From Paenibacillus sp. PL91 (GTDB lineage: Bacteria; Bacillota; Bacilli; Paenibacillales; Paenibacillaceae): a stretch of DNA of 64,000 nt. The notes below the pieces were generated by a model. That model was not told the origin of the DNA. It worked only from the letters and a program-made list of their open reading frames with translations, and did no database searches. Within the stretch, counting starts at the first letter, position 1, and each line of letters opens with the position of its first letter. Made by a program: the position numbers and the translations under genes. Positions 52,989 to 62,124 of the stretch are shown one piece after another. Where the stretch lies: the NCBI RefSeq assembly GCF_012935325.2, contig NZ_JABBYG020000012.1, positions 124,001-188,000 of the forward strand. Direction: 5' to 3'.

Positions 52989-53849
52989 ATGCGAATGACA
53001 AAAAAACGTTTGTTCACCATCATTCCTTTGGCTATTATCGCTGTGATCGTTTTCCTCTATTTTGAGAACAATGCCATCGGTATTACGAAGTACCAGCTGA
53101 GCTCTGCTAAGCTGCCTGACGGATTTGACTCCTATCGCATCGTTCATCTGACGGACCTGCACAGCAAATCCTTCGGCAAGGACCAGAGCACGATTACCCG
53201 CAAAGTAAAAAAGCTGAAGCCCGATCTCATTGTAATGACAGGCGATTTGGTGGATAGCAGACGCTACAACGAGGAAATCAGTCTAATGCTGATGCGCAAA
53301 ATGACCGAAATAGCCCCCGTGTATTATGTAACCGGCAATCATGAATGGGGATCTAGATTCCCCTTATTGGCAAAGGGGCTAAGGGAGCTGGGCGTTCATG
53401 TCATGCGCAACGCAAGCGAGCTCGTTAAGCTCGGCGACGGTGCGATTCGGATTGCCGGCGTAGATGATCCGACCTTTAATCATGAAGCGGATGGCGATGT
53501 CGATAAGATGAACGCGCATTTGGGGGCTGCATTTAAAGACGTAGATCGATCCAAGGACGCCTATACGATTTTGCTGTCACACCGGCCGGAATTATTCTCT
53601 GTCTATGTACAAAACCAAATCGATATAACCTTCTCCGGCCATGCCCATGGCGGACAGGTTCGATTGCCTTTCATAGGCGGACTGGTTGCGCCAGGGCAAG
53701 GCTTCCTGCCCAAATACGACGGAGGCAAATATACGGAGGGCGGCTCAACGATGATTGTTAGTCGTGGGCTCGGCAACAGCATTATTCCCCAGCGGCTGTT
53801 TAATCGGCCGGAGGTTGTGCTTGTGGAGCTGAAGAAAGCAAATGAATAG
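52989..53849 (+). CDS. YkuE-like metallophosphoesterase
   Basis: 286 residues. One N-terminal membrane helix (about 6-24) and a calcineurin-like domain with the metal motifs VHLTDLHSK, MTGDLVD, GNHEWG, LSHRPE and FSGHAHGGQVRLP. YkuE-type enzymes act on wall or lipid substrates outside the membrane (UDP-diacylglucosamine phosphatase relatives also share these motifs). AAGGAG before the ATG. Probably co-transcribed with the DUF4173-type gene. Confidence 0.9.
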   Translation: MRMTKKRLFTIIPLAIIAVIVFLYFENNAIGITKYQLSSAKLPDGFDSYRIVHLTDLHSKSFGKDQSTITRKVKKLKPDLIVMTGDLVDSRRYNEEISLMLMRKMTEIAPVYYVTGNHEWGSRFPLLAKGLRELGVHVMRNASELVKLGDGAIRIAGVDDPTFNHEADGDVDKMNAHLGAAFKDVDRSKDAYTILLSHRPELFSVYVQNQIDITFSGHAHGGQVRLPFIGGLVAPGQGFLPKYDGGKYTEGGSTMIVSRGLGNSIIPQRLFNRPEVVLVELKKANE

Positions 53850-53871
53850 CGCTTGTAAAAATGTCGAGATC

Positions 53872-53905
53872 AAAGCCCTGACCGTACGCGGTCGGGGTTT
53901 TATTT
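53872..53905 (+). terminator. Intrinsic terminator
   Basis: CCCTGACC (53876-53883) pairs with GGTCGGGG (53890-53897) with one T-G pair, followed by TTTTATTTTG. Confidence 0.8.
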
Positions 53906-54047
53906 TGCTTTGAGGGATTGAATTTCAAATCTCAAAATCAGGAGGTTAAACCAGAAAAGCAGGGAAAATGAATCTCCTAGTTATTAGTAGAATCATACTA
54001 AATGCCAGCTGAGATTGTAGAAAAGAGCGCTTACATCGTAGATTAGC

Positions 54048-54067
54048 AGCGTTTCGAAACGCTTTCA
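54048..54067. promoter_or_regulatory. 16-bp palindrome overlapping a cre-like site
   Basis: AGCGTTTCGAAACGCT (54048-54063) is a perfect 16-bp palindrome. TCGAAACGCTTTCA (54054-54067) matches the cre consensus TGNAANCGNTNWCA at 13 of 14 positions. The site lies 60-80 bases before the TTG start of the giant SLH protein and may be bound by CcpA or another LacI-family repressor. Confidence 0.5.
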
Positions 54068-54129
54068 AAGCAAGTATGATTTTCATAGAGGTACGTCTGT
54101 ACTCTGAAAAAACAAAAGGAGGGTTCAAT

Positions 54130-57100
54130 TTGTCAAGATCGAGAAAAAGGATTGTAAGTATGCTATTGTTGTTCTTCATGTTGACGACATCGCTATTTCC
54201 AGCAGCCATTTGGCCTGCCGCAACAGTTCATGCACAATCTGAAGAACCAGGTTCTGAAACCGTTGCCGCATCCGTTTATGAGTCCGTTTATGATGGGCTA
54301 GTCACGTTGAAATCATCTAATACGCTGCTAGAGGATAATTTTAAATGGGCAACTGGCCAGGCACTTGAGTTTGTCCAAACGGGCAAGACTGGACCGGTTA
54401 ACGTAAATAAAACCGGAGGTCAACCAGGTCCGTTTACATATATCCCATCGTATTGGGCGGGATATAAGCATCGTACTGCGTTTTATAGCAGAGACTTCGT
54501 CCATCAAGCGCCAGGGGCGAGCATACTTGGACTTCACAATGAGAACTTCAGCATGTTCCAAACCTTTGCCAAAGGGATGACGGAAGCTAGAAAATGGTAC
54601 ACCCTTTGGGCGTATAACTTTGACGCATCTAATTACACGATCGACTGGCGGAGCGACACCAACTTTGTCCGTGAGGTGCCTGCACAGTTTGAACTGGTCG
54701 AGAAGGCGTATAAGCAATATCTTTGGACTGGAAACGACGACTATATTAATGATCCGTACTTATGGGATTTCTACACCAAAACGGTAACCGATTTCATCAC
54801 GCTGCATGATACGAACGGCAATGGTGTCGCGGAGGGCACGGGCGGCGGTATTTTCTCAGGCGCAGTAAGCTACAATGAAAGAAGCGACGAGAAGATCATT
54901 GAAGCTGGCGATGCGATCGGTTCGCAGTATCAAGCGTTCCTTGCATATGCCCATATGCTAGAGGCGAAAGGCAGCAGCGCAGAAGCAGCAAATTACTTCG
55001 CCAAAGCCCAGCAGCTGAAAGATTACTTTAATAATGAGTGGAGCATCAAGGACGGCGACAAAGCAGGCAGCTATGCGAGAGCGCTCGGAATTGACGGTCA
55101 AACGAAATATGCCGGTTTCGGCAAAGAGAACAGCTGGTTTATGCCGATGAAGCTCATCACCGAGCCAGGCCAAAGAAACAGCAACTATCTGGACTATATT
55201 TCGGGCGAAATCGGTAATGGATTGCTTTATGACAGTCCGACCACGAAAGCGAGACTAGACAAACCGAATTCTCCTTCAAACGTTGAGGCATATACGTATT
55301 TGCCAGATACGTTCTATCCGTATAACCGTGTGAACGAAGGCTGGAAATGGCTTGAATTCCTCATGGAAACAAGACCGAACAAACATGAGCAGTTTAACGC
55401 TGGCACATTGACGAACGGCGAATATCCGGAAATTTCATACACCATCATCGGCAACGTCATTGAAGGGCTAATGGGCATTGAGCCGAACGCTCCTAAGCAT
55501 GCGGTAGCAACGGCGCCTAGGCTTTCAAGCGAAGTGCCTGATGTGAAGGTTGATTTTCTGAAAATCGGAGCAAATGAACTCAGCGTTTCTCATACAGGCA
55601 ACACCAAAACAGAGCTTGCGAATAAAGAAGGAACTCAACCGCTTACATGGGAAGCACGTTTTTACGGCAATTTCCCAACGATTACGCTTAACGGAACCGA
55701 CATGCCCGCACTTCATAAAACAGTTAATGGCGTGAAAGTAAGCTACATTACAACATCGGTTGATGTAGGCGCGACAGCGCAAGCTGAGGCAAGCACAGCT
55801 GGAACAGCGGATAAAGCGGAAGTTCCTTCCAGCGATCGGGCGGCAGGCACCTATGATACAACGATTGCTGCAACATTATCGACTCCAACAGCCAATGCCA
55901 AAATCTATTACACCTTGGACGGTACAACGCCAACAAGAGATTCCAATCTTTATACGGGTCCGTTCATCATTCAAAAATCGGCTACGTTAAAGCTGATTAC
56001 GGCGAGTGACACCATTTTGGACAGTGATGTTGCTTCCTATGATTATACGATTAATGCTCCAATTGTTGAGAAGCCCATGTCTTCGAAAGAGGCAGCAACG
56101 TACAGTGCACCTTTTTCGATGACTTTGAGCACGGCCACAGCAGGAGCAGACATCTATTACACGACAGACGGCAAAACGCCAACAAAAAGCACCACGAAGT
56201 ATGTCAATCCGATCGCAATTGCGCAAACAACGACAGTAAAAGCAATTGCCTATAAAAACGATTGGGTAGATAGTGATGTAGTCGTGTATGACTATGCAAT
56301 CGTTTTGCCCGTAACAAGCACGCCAACAGCGAGTAAGGCGGCAGGACGTTACGATGAAGCGTTCCAAGTAACGCTTGCAACAGAAACAGTAGGCGCTTCC
56401 GTCTACTATACAACAAACGGAGATACGCCAACGATTAACAGTACACGCTATACAGGTGCAATTGACATTACCCAATCAACTACGGTAAAAGCTATTGCTA
56501 TGAAAGACCTGTACACGAACAGCGGCGTTGCATCCTATTCCTATCGGATCGTCAGCGGTCCGCTTGCTGATCCGGCAAGTGCAACGGTTTACTTATCCGA
56601 TTTGGACTGGGTTAGCGCAACAACCGGTTGGGCGGGGCATCCCCCGCTAAAGGATCATGCGATTAAAGATGCAAATACGCCGATTAAAATTAACGGCAAA
56701 ACTTACGCGAAAGGGATCGGCGCCAACGCCACTTCTATTATTAAATATAATATTGGCGGCGGATACGGTACGTTTAAAGCCGTAATCGGCATTGACGACG
56801 TACAGAACAAGAAGGGCACGGCGACTACCCTTTGGTTTGAAGTGCTGGGGGATGGTTTTTCAATTTATAAAAGCCCGACATTTAACACGGTTAACGGTCC
56901 AGCAACGGGCATTCCAATTGAATTGGATATTGTTGGTGTAAACGAACTTACGCTTGTTTTGAATGATGCAGGCACGCCGGCAAGCAATCCTTCGAACAGC
57001 GATCACGGTGACTGGGCTGACGCGAAAATTATACCGCGTGGTGCAGTTGCAAGCGTTGCTCTTAACAAACCGACAGTGGCATTGTCTGTTTACGGTACAG

Positions 57101-60100
57101 AGCAGCTGATATCAACCGTTTCTCCGTCAGATGCGACTAATCAAACGGTAACCTGGACTTCAAGCGAGCCGTTAATTGCGACAGTAGATGAAACAGGAAT
57201 AGTTACGGCTGTATCGCCGGGCATGGCGACTATAACGGTTACCGCACAAGATGGCGGTGTTACGGCAACTTCGACTGTTACGGTTTCGCAAGCGGTAACG
57301 GGCGTGACATTAAGCGAAACGTCATTAAACCTCGTTAAGGGAGAGCAATCAACGCTGTTAGCTACAATTGCACCAGCGGATGCGACGAATAAGGGCGTTG
57401 AGTGGAGCACAAGCGATCCAGCGATTGCGACAGTAAGCAGCACAGGCGAGGTAACCGCAGTAGCGCTTGGGAAGGCGACGATAACGGCGACAACGAAAGA
57501 TGGCGGATTTAAAGCTGCGACGACTGTTACTGTTACGGGACCGCAAGTGAGGCTTAAATCCTCAAATGCCTTGTTGCAAGAAAATTTCCAATGGGCAATC
57601 GGTCAGGCGCTTTCATTTGTCCAAACGGGCAAGTCTGGACCGGTTAACGTAAGCAAAGGCGGAGGTCAGCCAGGTCCGTTTGAATATATTCCATCTTATT
57701 GGGCGGGATATAAGCATCGCACTGCGTTTTATAGCAGAGACTTCGTCCATCAGGCTCCAGGGGCGAGCATACTCAGACTTCATAATGAAAACTACAGCAT
57801 GTTCCAAACCTTTGCCAAAGGGATGACGGAAGCTAGAAAATGGTACACCCTTTGGGCGTATAACTTTGATGCTTCCAATTATACGATCGACTGGAAGAGC
57901 GACACCAACTTTGTCCGCGAGGTGCCTGCACAGTTTGAGCTAGTCGAGAAGGCGTATAAGCAATATCTTTGGACAGGAAACGAAGACTACCTGAATGATC
58001 CATTCTTATGGGAGTTCTATACGAAGGTCGTTACCGATTTCATCACGCTGCATGATACGAACGGCAATGGTGTCGCGGAGGGCACGGGCGGCGGTATTTT
58101 CTCAGGCGCAGTAAGCTACAATGAAAGAAGCGACGAGAAGATCATTGAAGCTGGCGATGCGATCGGTTCGCAGTATCAAGCGTTCCTTGCATATGCCCAT
58201 ATGCTAGAGGCGAAAGGCAGCAGCGCAGAAGCAGCAAATTACTTCGCCAAAGCCCAGCAGCTGAAAGATTACTTTAATAATGAGTGGAGCATCAAGGACG
58301 GCGACAAAGCAGGCAGCTATGCGAGAGCGCTCGGAATTGACGGTCAAACGAAATATGCCGGTTTCGGCAAAGAGAACAGCTGGTTTATGCCGATGAAGCT
58401 CATCACCGAGCCAGGCCAAAGAAACAGCAACTACCTGGATTATATTTCGGGCCAAATCGGAAATGGTTTGCTTTATGATAGCCCGACCACGAAAGCGAGA
58501 CTAGACAAACCGAATTCTCCTTCGAACATCGAGGCATATTCATACTTACCTGATACGTTCTATCCGTATAACCGTGTGAACGAAGGCTGGAAATGGCTTA
58601 AATTCCTCATGGAAACAAGACCGAACAAACATGAGCAGTTTAACGCCGGTACGTTGACAAACGGCGAATATCCGGAAATTTCGTACACTATCATCGGCAA
58701 CGTGGTTGAAGGGTTGATGGGCATTGATCCGAACGCTCCTAAGCATGCGGTAGCAACGGCGCCTAGGCTTTCAAGCGAAGTTCCCGACGTTAAGGTTGAT
58801 TACCTGAGAATCGGCGAAAATGAAACAAGCGTTGCCCATACCGGCAACACCAAAACCGTTTTCGAAAATAAAACCGGCACAGGGCCGATTACGTGGGAAG
58901 CGCGTTTTTACGGAAATTTCCCAACGATCAAACTTAACGGTACAGACACGCCGGCACTTTATAAAACCGTAAATGGCGTGAAAGTAAGCTATATTACGAC
59001 ATCGGTTGCGGTAGGTACTAGTATTGAAGCAGAGGCAGTCGCAACGGGGACAGCGGATAAAGCAGCAGCTCCATCCAGCGATAAGGCTTCTGGCACATAT
59101 GTTACAACGATTTCTGTCGCATTAGCATCGCAAACGGCCGATACGAAAGTATACTACACGTTGGATGGCACAACGCCGACAAGAGACTCCAAGCTTTACA
59201 CGGGGCCATTCATCATTCAAAAATCGGCTACGTTAAAGGCGATTGCAGCCAGCGAAACGATTTTGGACAGCGATATCGCTTCTTACGATTACACGATTAA
59301 CGCGCCAATTGTAGCGATGCCGATTGCGAATGTAGAGGCGGGACTGCATGATAAGTTTTTAACTGTTGCATTAAGCACGGCTTCAGCGGATGCTGAAATT
59401 CATTACACGATTGACGGCAAAACACCAACAAAGAACAGCACAAAGTACGTCAATCCGATCCAAATTACGAAAACAACTACAGTAAAAGCCATTGCGTTTA
59501 AAGAGCGATGGACGGATAGCGACTTAGCGACCTATGCTTATGAGATCGTGCTGCCTAAGGCCGCTGACCCGACAGCCAGCATGCCAGTAGGGCGTTACGA
59601 TGAACCGTTTCAAATTACGCTTGAAACAGCAACAGCAGGCACAGCCATCTATTACACAACAAACGGCGATAAGCCAACGAAGGATAGCACGCTTTACACA
59701 GGTGCGATCGACATTACCAAATCGACATGGCTGAAGGCGGTTGCTATTAAGGATGAGCATTACGATAGCAATATTACATCGTTTGTTTATCACATCAATG
59801 GCACGCTGCCAGTACCAGCAAGCAAAGAAGCCTATCTTTCTGACTTGGATTGGGTAAGCGCAGAGAGCGGATGGAAGGGACATCCGCCGTTAAGGGATCA
59901 TACCATTAGCAACGCTGCCACACCGATTAAGATCAATGGAAAAACTTATGCTAAAGGTATCGGAACCCATGCGACTTCAACGATTGTTATAAATATTGGC
60001 GGAGGTTACAGTAAATTCAAATCCGTCGTTGGTATAGACGACGTGAAAAACACGCCGACCTCAGCTAGCAGCGTATGGTTTGAGGTACTAGGGGATGGCG

Positions 60101-61755
60101 TATCCCTTTATAAGAGCCCGACTTTGGAGGTTGCAAACGGCGTACCCGCACAAGGCATTCCTATTGAAGTAGACGTAACGGGAGTATACGAGCTTACGCT
60201 TTATGTAAGCGATGCAGGCTCGCCTGCGTCTAATCCAACGAACAGCGATCATGCTGATTGGGCTGACGCGCTGCTCATTCCGCGTGTTGATGTTGTACGT
60301 GCAACTGGCGTGACCGTAAGCAAAACCTCACTTGACCTAACGACCGGAGCGAAGTCAACGCTGGCAGCGACGATCGTGCCTGAGAATGCGACGAATCCAG
60401 AAGTAGAGTGGAGCACGAGCAACGCGGCTGTTGCAACAGTAAGCAGTACAGGCGAGGTTACTGCAGTAGCACCGGGTACGGCGACGATTACGGTGACTAC
60501 GAAGGATGGCGAATTTAAGGCTACAACAAAAGTAACGGTAAGCGCGCCAAGTACATCAGGACCTGGTCCAAGTGGGCCGAGTGAACCTACGAAGCCAGTA
60601 GAACCGCCTGTTGTTAACCCGCAAGGCAGCATCAAGCTGGAGCCTAAGACAGATGCAAATGGCAAAGCCAATGTCGTGCTAAGTGAAAAAGATATTCTTT
60701 CTGCAGGTCATTCTTCAAACAAAACCGTTAGCATTGAGGTTAAAACAGAAGCAGGCACCAAGGATATCGCGGTCTCTGTTCCTGTAGCGAAGCTGCAATC
60801 GGGAACGACTTTAGCCATCGATACCGGCTTTGCGAATGTCTCCATTGCCCCAGAATTGCTGGTGCATGAAGATGGAAGGGCTGCAGCAGCGCTGGATCTG
60901 TCCGTATCGCTGATTGACAAAGCTACGCTTCCAGCTTCCGTACAAACCATTATTGGTCAAAATGAAGTATTTGATTTCAATCTGACGATCGATGGCAAAA
61001 AACAAAGTGATTTTGGATCTAATCGCATTGATATTGCGCTGCCTTACCAACTAAAAGACGGTGAAAACGCCAACCATATTGTCGTTTACTACATCAACGA
61101 CAAAGGCGAGCTGGAAATCGTCAAAAATGGCCGCTTTAATCCGGAAACGGGCAGCGTTGAGTTTTCTGCCAAGCACTTTAGTAAATACGCCATTGCAACG
61201 GTTAATGTATCATTCAGCGATACTAGCAGCGTTGCATGGGCAAAGGATGCTATCGAAGCGCTTGCTGCAAGACAGGCGATTAACGGTATTGGCGAAGGTA
61301 AGTTTAATCCGAATGGCCGAGTGACTCGCGCTGAATTTATTGCGATGCTGGTCCGGACGTTCGATCTTCAGTCTGACAATCCGACTACTAGCCTGAAGGA
61401 TGTTGCTCCAGGAGCTTGGTATTATGAAGCAGTAGCTTCCGCACAGCAGCTTGGCATCGTGAAGGGCAAAGCGGATGGAAGCTTCGGTATTAACGACCAA
61501 ATCACCCGTCAGGAAATGGCAGTCATGGTGTATAGGGCAGCTAGTCTCGTAGGCGAGCCTTTAACTCCAGATTCGGCATCCGAAGGCTTCAGCGATCAGA
61601 AGGAAATTTCAGCTTTTGCCTTGGAAGCAGTGTCTGCAATGCAGAAGGAAGGTTTGATCAAAGGATTAGATAACAACAAATATGCGCCTTTGTCTCATTC
61701 CACTCGTGCCCAAGCTGCAACCATTATTCACCGTTTGTATATGCTGGTGAAATAA
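54130..61755 (+). CDS. Giant SLH-anchored protein with duplicated enzyme-like module
   Basis: 2541 residues from TTG 54130, six bases after AAAAGGAGGG; no site supports the longer frame to 54076. Signal peptide 1-36. Unit 1: an enzyme-like alpha-helical module (about 59-555; YKHRTAFYSRDFVHQAPGA, YNERSDEKIIEAGDAIGSQY), three chitobiase/hexosaminidase C-terminal-like repeats (YYTLDGTTPTRDSN type), an NPCBM-like sugar-binding domain (about 816-974) and two Big_2 Ig-like domains. Unit 2 repeats module, three hexosaminidase-type repeats, NPCBM and one Big_2 (to about 2137). A Gly/Pro/Ser linker, a ZU5-like region and three SLH motifs (about 2360-2541) end it. The module looks like an (alpha/alpha) toroid glycosidase but I cannot name its family. 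Confidence 0.85.
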   Translation: MSRSRKRIVSMLLLFFMLTTSLFPAAIWPAATVHAQSEEPGSETVAASVYESVYDGLVTLKSSNTLLEDNFKWATGQALEFVQTGKTGPVNVNKTGGQPGPFTYIPSYWAGYKHRTAFYSRDFVHQAPGASILGLHNENFSMFQTFAKGMTEARKWYTLWAYNFDASNYTIDWRSDTNFVREVPAQFELVEKAYKQYLWTGNDDYINDPYLWDFYTKTVTDFITLHDTNGNGVAEGTGGGIFSGAVSYNERSDEKIIEAGDAIGSQYQAFLAYAHMLEAKGSSAEAANYFAKAQQLKDYFNNEWSIKDGDKAGSYARALGIDGQTKYAGFGKENSWFMPMKLITEPGQRNSNYLDYISGEIGNGLLYDSPTTKARLDKPNSPSNVEAYTYLPDTFYPYNRVNEGWKWLEFLMETRPNKHEQFNAGTLTNGEYPEISYTIIGNVIEGLMGIEPNAPKHAVATAPRLSSEVPDVKVDFLKIGANELSVSHTGNTKTELANKEGTQPLTWEARFYGNFPTITLNGTDMPALHKTVNGVKVSYITTSVDVGATAQAEASTAGTADKAEVPSSDRAAGTYDTTIAATLSTPTANAKIYYTLDGTTPTRDSNLYTGPFIIQKSATLKLITASDTILDSDVASYDYTINAPIVEKPMSSKEAATYSAPFSMTLSTATAGADIYYTTDGKTPTKSTTKYVNPIAIAQTTTVKAIAYKNDWVDSDVVVYDYAIVLPVTSTPTASKAAGRYDEAFQVTLATETVGASVYYTTNGDTPTINSTRYTGAIDITQSTTVKAIAMKDLYTNSGVASYSYRIVSGPLADPASATVYLSDLDWVSATTGWAGHPPLKDHAIKDANTPIKINGKTYAKGIGANATSIIKYNIGGGYGTFKAVIGIDDVQNKKGTATTLWFEVLGDGFSIYKSPTFNTVNGPATGIPIELDIVGVNELTLVLNDAGTPASNPSNSDHGDWADAKIIPRGAVASVALNKPTVALSVYGTEQLISTVSPSDATNQTVTWTSSEPLIATVDETGIVTAVSPGMATITVTAQDGGVTATSTVTVSQAVTGVTLSETSLNLVKGEQSTLLATIAPADATNKGVEWSTSDPAIATVSSTGEVTAVALGKATITATTKDGGFKAATTVTVTGPQVRLKSSNALLQENFQWAIGQALSFVQTGKSGPVNVSKGGGQPGPFEYIPSYWAGYKHRTAFYSRDFVHQAPGASILRLHNENYSMFQTFAKGMTEARKWYTLWAYNFDASNYTIDWKSDTNFVREVPAQFELVEKAYKQYLWTGNEDYLNDPFLWEFYTKVVTDFITLHDTNGNGVAEGTGGGIFSGAVSYNERSDEKIIEAGDAIGSQYQAFLAYAHMLEAKGSSAEAANYFAKAQQLKDYFNNEWSIKDGDKAGSYARALGIDGQTKYAGFGKENSWFMPMKLITEPGQRNSNYLDYISGQIGNGLLYDSPTTKARLDKPNSPSNIEAYSYLPDTFYPYNRVNEGWKWLKFLMETRPNKHEQFNAGTLTNGEYPEISYTIIGNVVEGLMGIDPNAPKHAVATAPRLSSEVPDVKVDYLRIGENETSVAHTGNTKTVFENKTGTGPITWEARFYGNFPTIKLNGTDTPALYKTVNGVKVSYITTSVAVGTSIEAEAVATGTADKAAAPSSDKASGTYVTTISVALASQTADTKVYYTLDGTTPTRDSKLYTGPFIIQKSATLKAIAASETILDSDIASYDYTINAPIVAMPIANVEAGLHDKFLTVALSTASADAEIHYTIDGKTPTKNSTKYVNPIQITKTTTVKAIAFKERWTDSDLATYAYEIVLPKAADPTASMPVGRYDEPFQITLETATAGTAIYYTTNGDKPTKDSTLYTGAIDITKSTWLKAVAIKDEHYDSNITSFVYHINGTLPVPASKEAYLSDLDWVSAESGWKGHPPLRDHTISNAATPIKINGKTYAKGIGTHATSTIVINIGGGYSKFKSVVGIDDVKNTPTSASSVWFEVLGDGVSLYKSPTLEVANGVPAQGIPIEVDVTGVYELTLYVSDAGSPASNPTNSDHADWADALLIPRVDVVRATGVTVSKTSLDLTTGAKSTLAATIVPENATNPEVEWSTSNAAVATVSSTGEVTAVAPGTATITVTTKDGEFKATTKVTVSAPSTSGPGPSGPSEPTKPVEPPVVNPQGSIKLEPKTDANGKANVVLSEKDILSAGHSSNKTVSIEVKTEAGTKDIAVSVPVAKLQSGTTLAIDTGFANVSIAPELLVHEDGRAAAALDLSVSLIDKATLPASVQTIIGQNEVFDFNLTIDGKKQSDFGSNRIDIALPYQLKDGENANHIVVYYINDKGELEIVKNGRFNPETGSVEFSAKHFSKYAIATVNVSFSDTSSVAWAKDAIEALAARQAINGIGEGKFNPNGRVTRAEFIAMLVRTFDLQSDNPTTSLKDVAPGAWYYEAVASAQQLGIVKGKADGSFGINDQITRQEMAVMVYRAASLVGEPLTPDSASEGFSDQKEISAFALEAVSAMQKEGLIKGLDNNKYAPLSHSTRAQAATIIHRLYMLVK
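54307..60540 (+). repeat. Two-copy tandem duplication, period 3246 bp
   Basis: Copy 1 begins at 54307 and copy 2 at 57553. They align with the same offset (3246 bp, 1082 codons) through the enzyme-like modules, and copy 2 lacks one of the two Big_2 domains. Bases 54787-55187 and 58033-58433 (401 bp) are identical, while flanking parts differ at many third positions and amino acids. Confidence 0.9.
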
Positions 61756-61798
61756 TACTAAACAAGCTATAGCAGCTTAGACCCTTGCAAAAATGTTG

Positions 61799-61859
61799 AT
61801 CCCCTTCATGTAGAGGCATGCAGAGTAATCTGTATGTTTCGCATGAGGGGGATTTTTTT
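61799..61859 (+). terminator. Intrinsic terminator after giant SLH gene
   Basis: ATCCCCTTCATG (61799-61810) pairs with CATGAGGGGGAT (61842-61853) with one T-G pair, followed by seven Ts. Confidence 0.85.
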
Positions 61860-61882
61860 GAAAGCTTTCCCCCTTAGAAAGC

Positions 61883-61917
61883 AAAAAGAGACCCACAGCA
61901 TTCGGTGCTGTGGGTCT
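61883..61917 (-). terminator. Strong hairpin, terminator-like only on the minus strand
   Basis: AGACCCACAGCA (61889-61900) and TGCTGTGGGTCT (61906-61917) form a perfect 12-bp stem with TTCGG loop. T-rich sequence follows on the minus strand (complement of GCAAAAAG at 61881-61888), not on the plus strand. No minus-strand gene lies upstream in this window. Confidence 0.6.
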
Positions 61918-62124
61918 AACTATATATATATTACAAAAGGGGGTTGTTTATAGTATAGGTTGTTTTCATTAAAACGAGATGAATATTAGATTTCAAGTTT
62001 ATTACAAATGAATGGGAAAGACTGTAATTTTTGCGAACATATTAGGGAGACGCACGGAATAGACTGGTTTAAAGCAGAAAACTTGTCCGTTTAGGTTTAT
62101 CCAGAGAGGATGGGATTTATTAAT

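Larger units (their letters stand above)
61756..62124. other. 370-bp intergenic region
   Basis: Contains the terminator at 61799, a GCTTTC/GAAAGC mini-hairpin (61864-61881), a second strong hairpin at 61889, a TATATATATAT tract (61921 onward) and the upstream region of the polyketide synthase gene. No gene is seen in it. Confidence 0.6.

Noticed and set aside
54130..61755. The tandem repeat as an assembly artefact
   Set aside because: The two copies differ at many bases and in Big_2 number over most of their length, so they are real diverged copies; only the identical 401-bp patch deserves a check.
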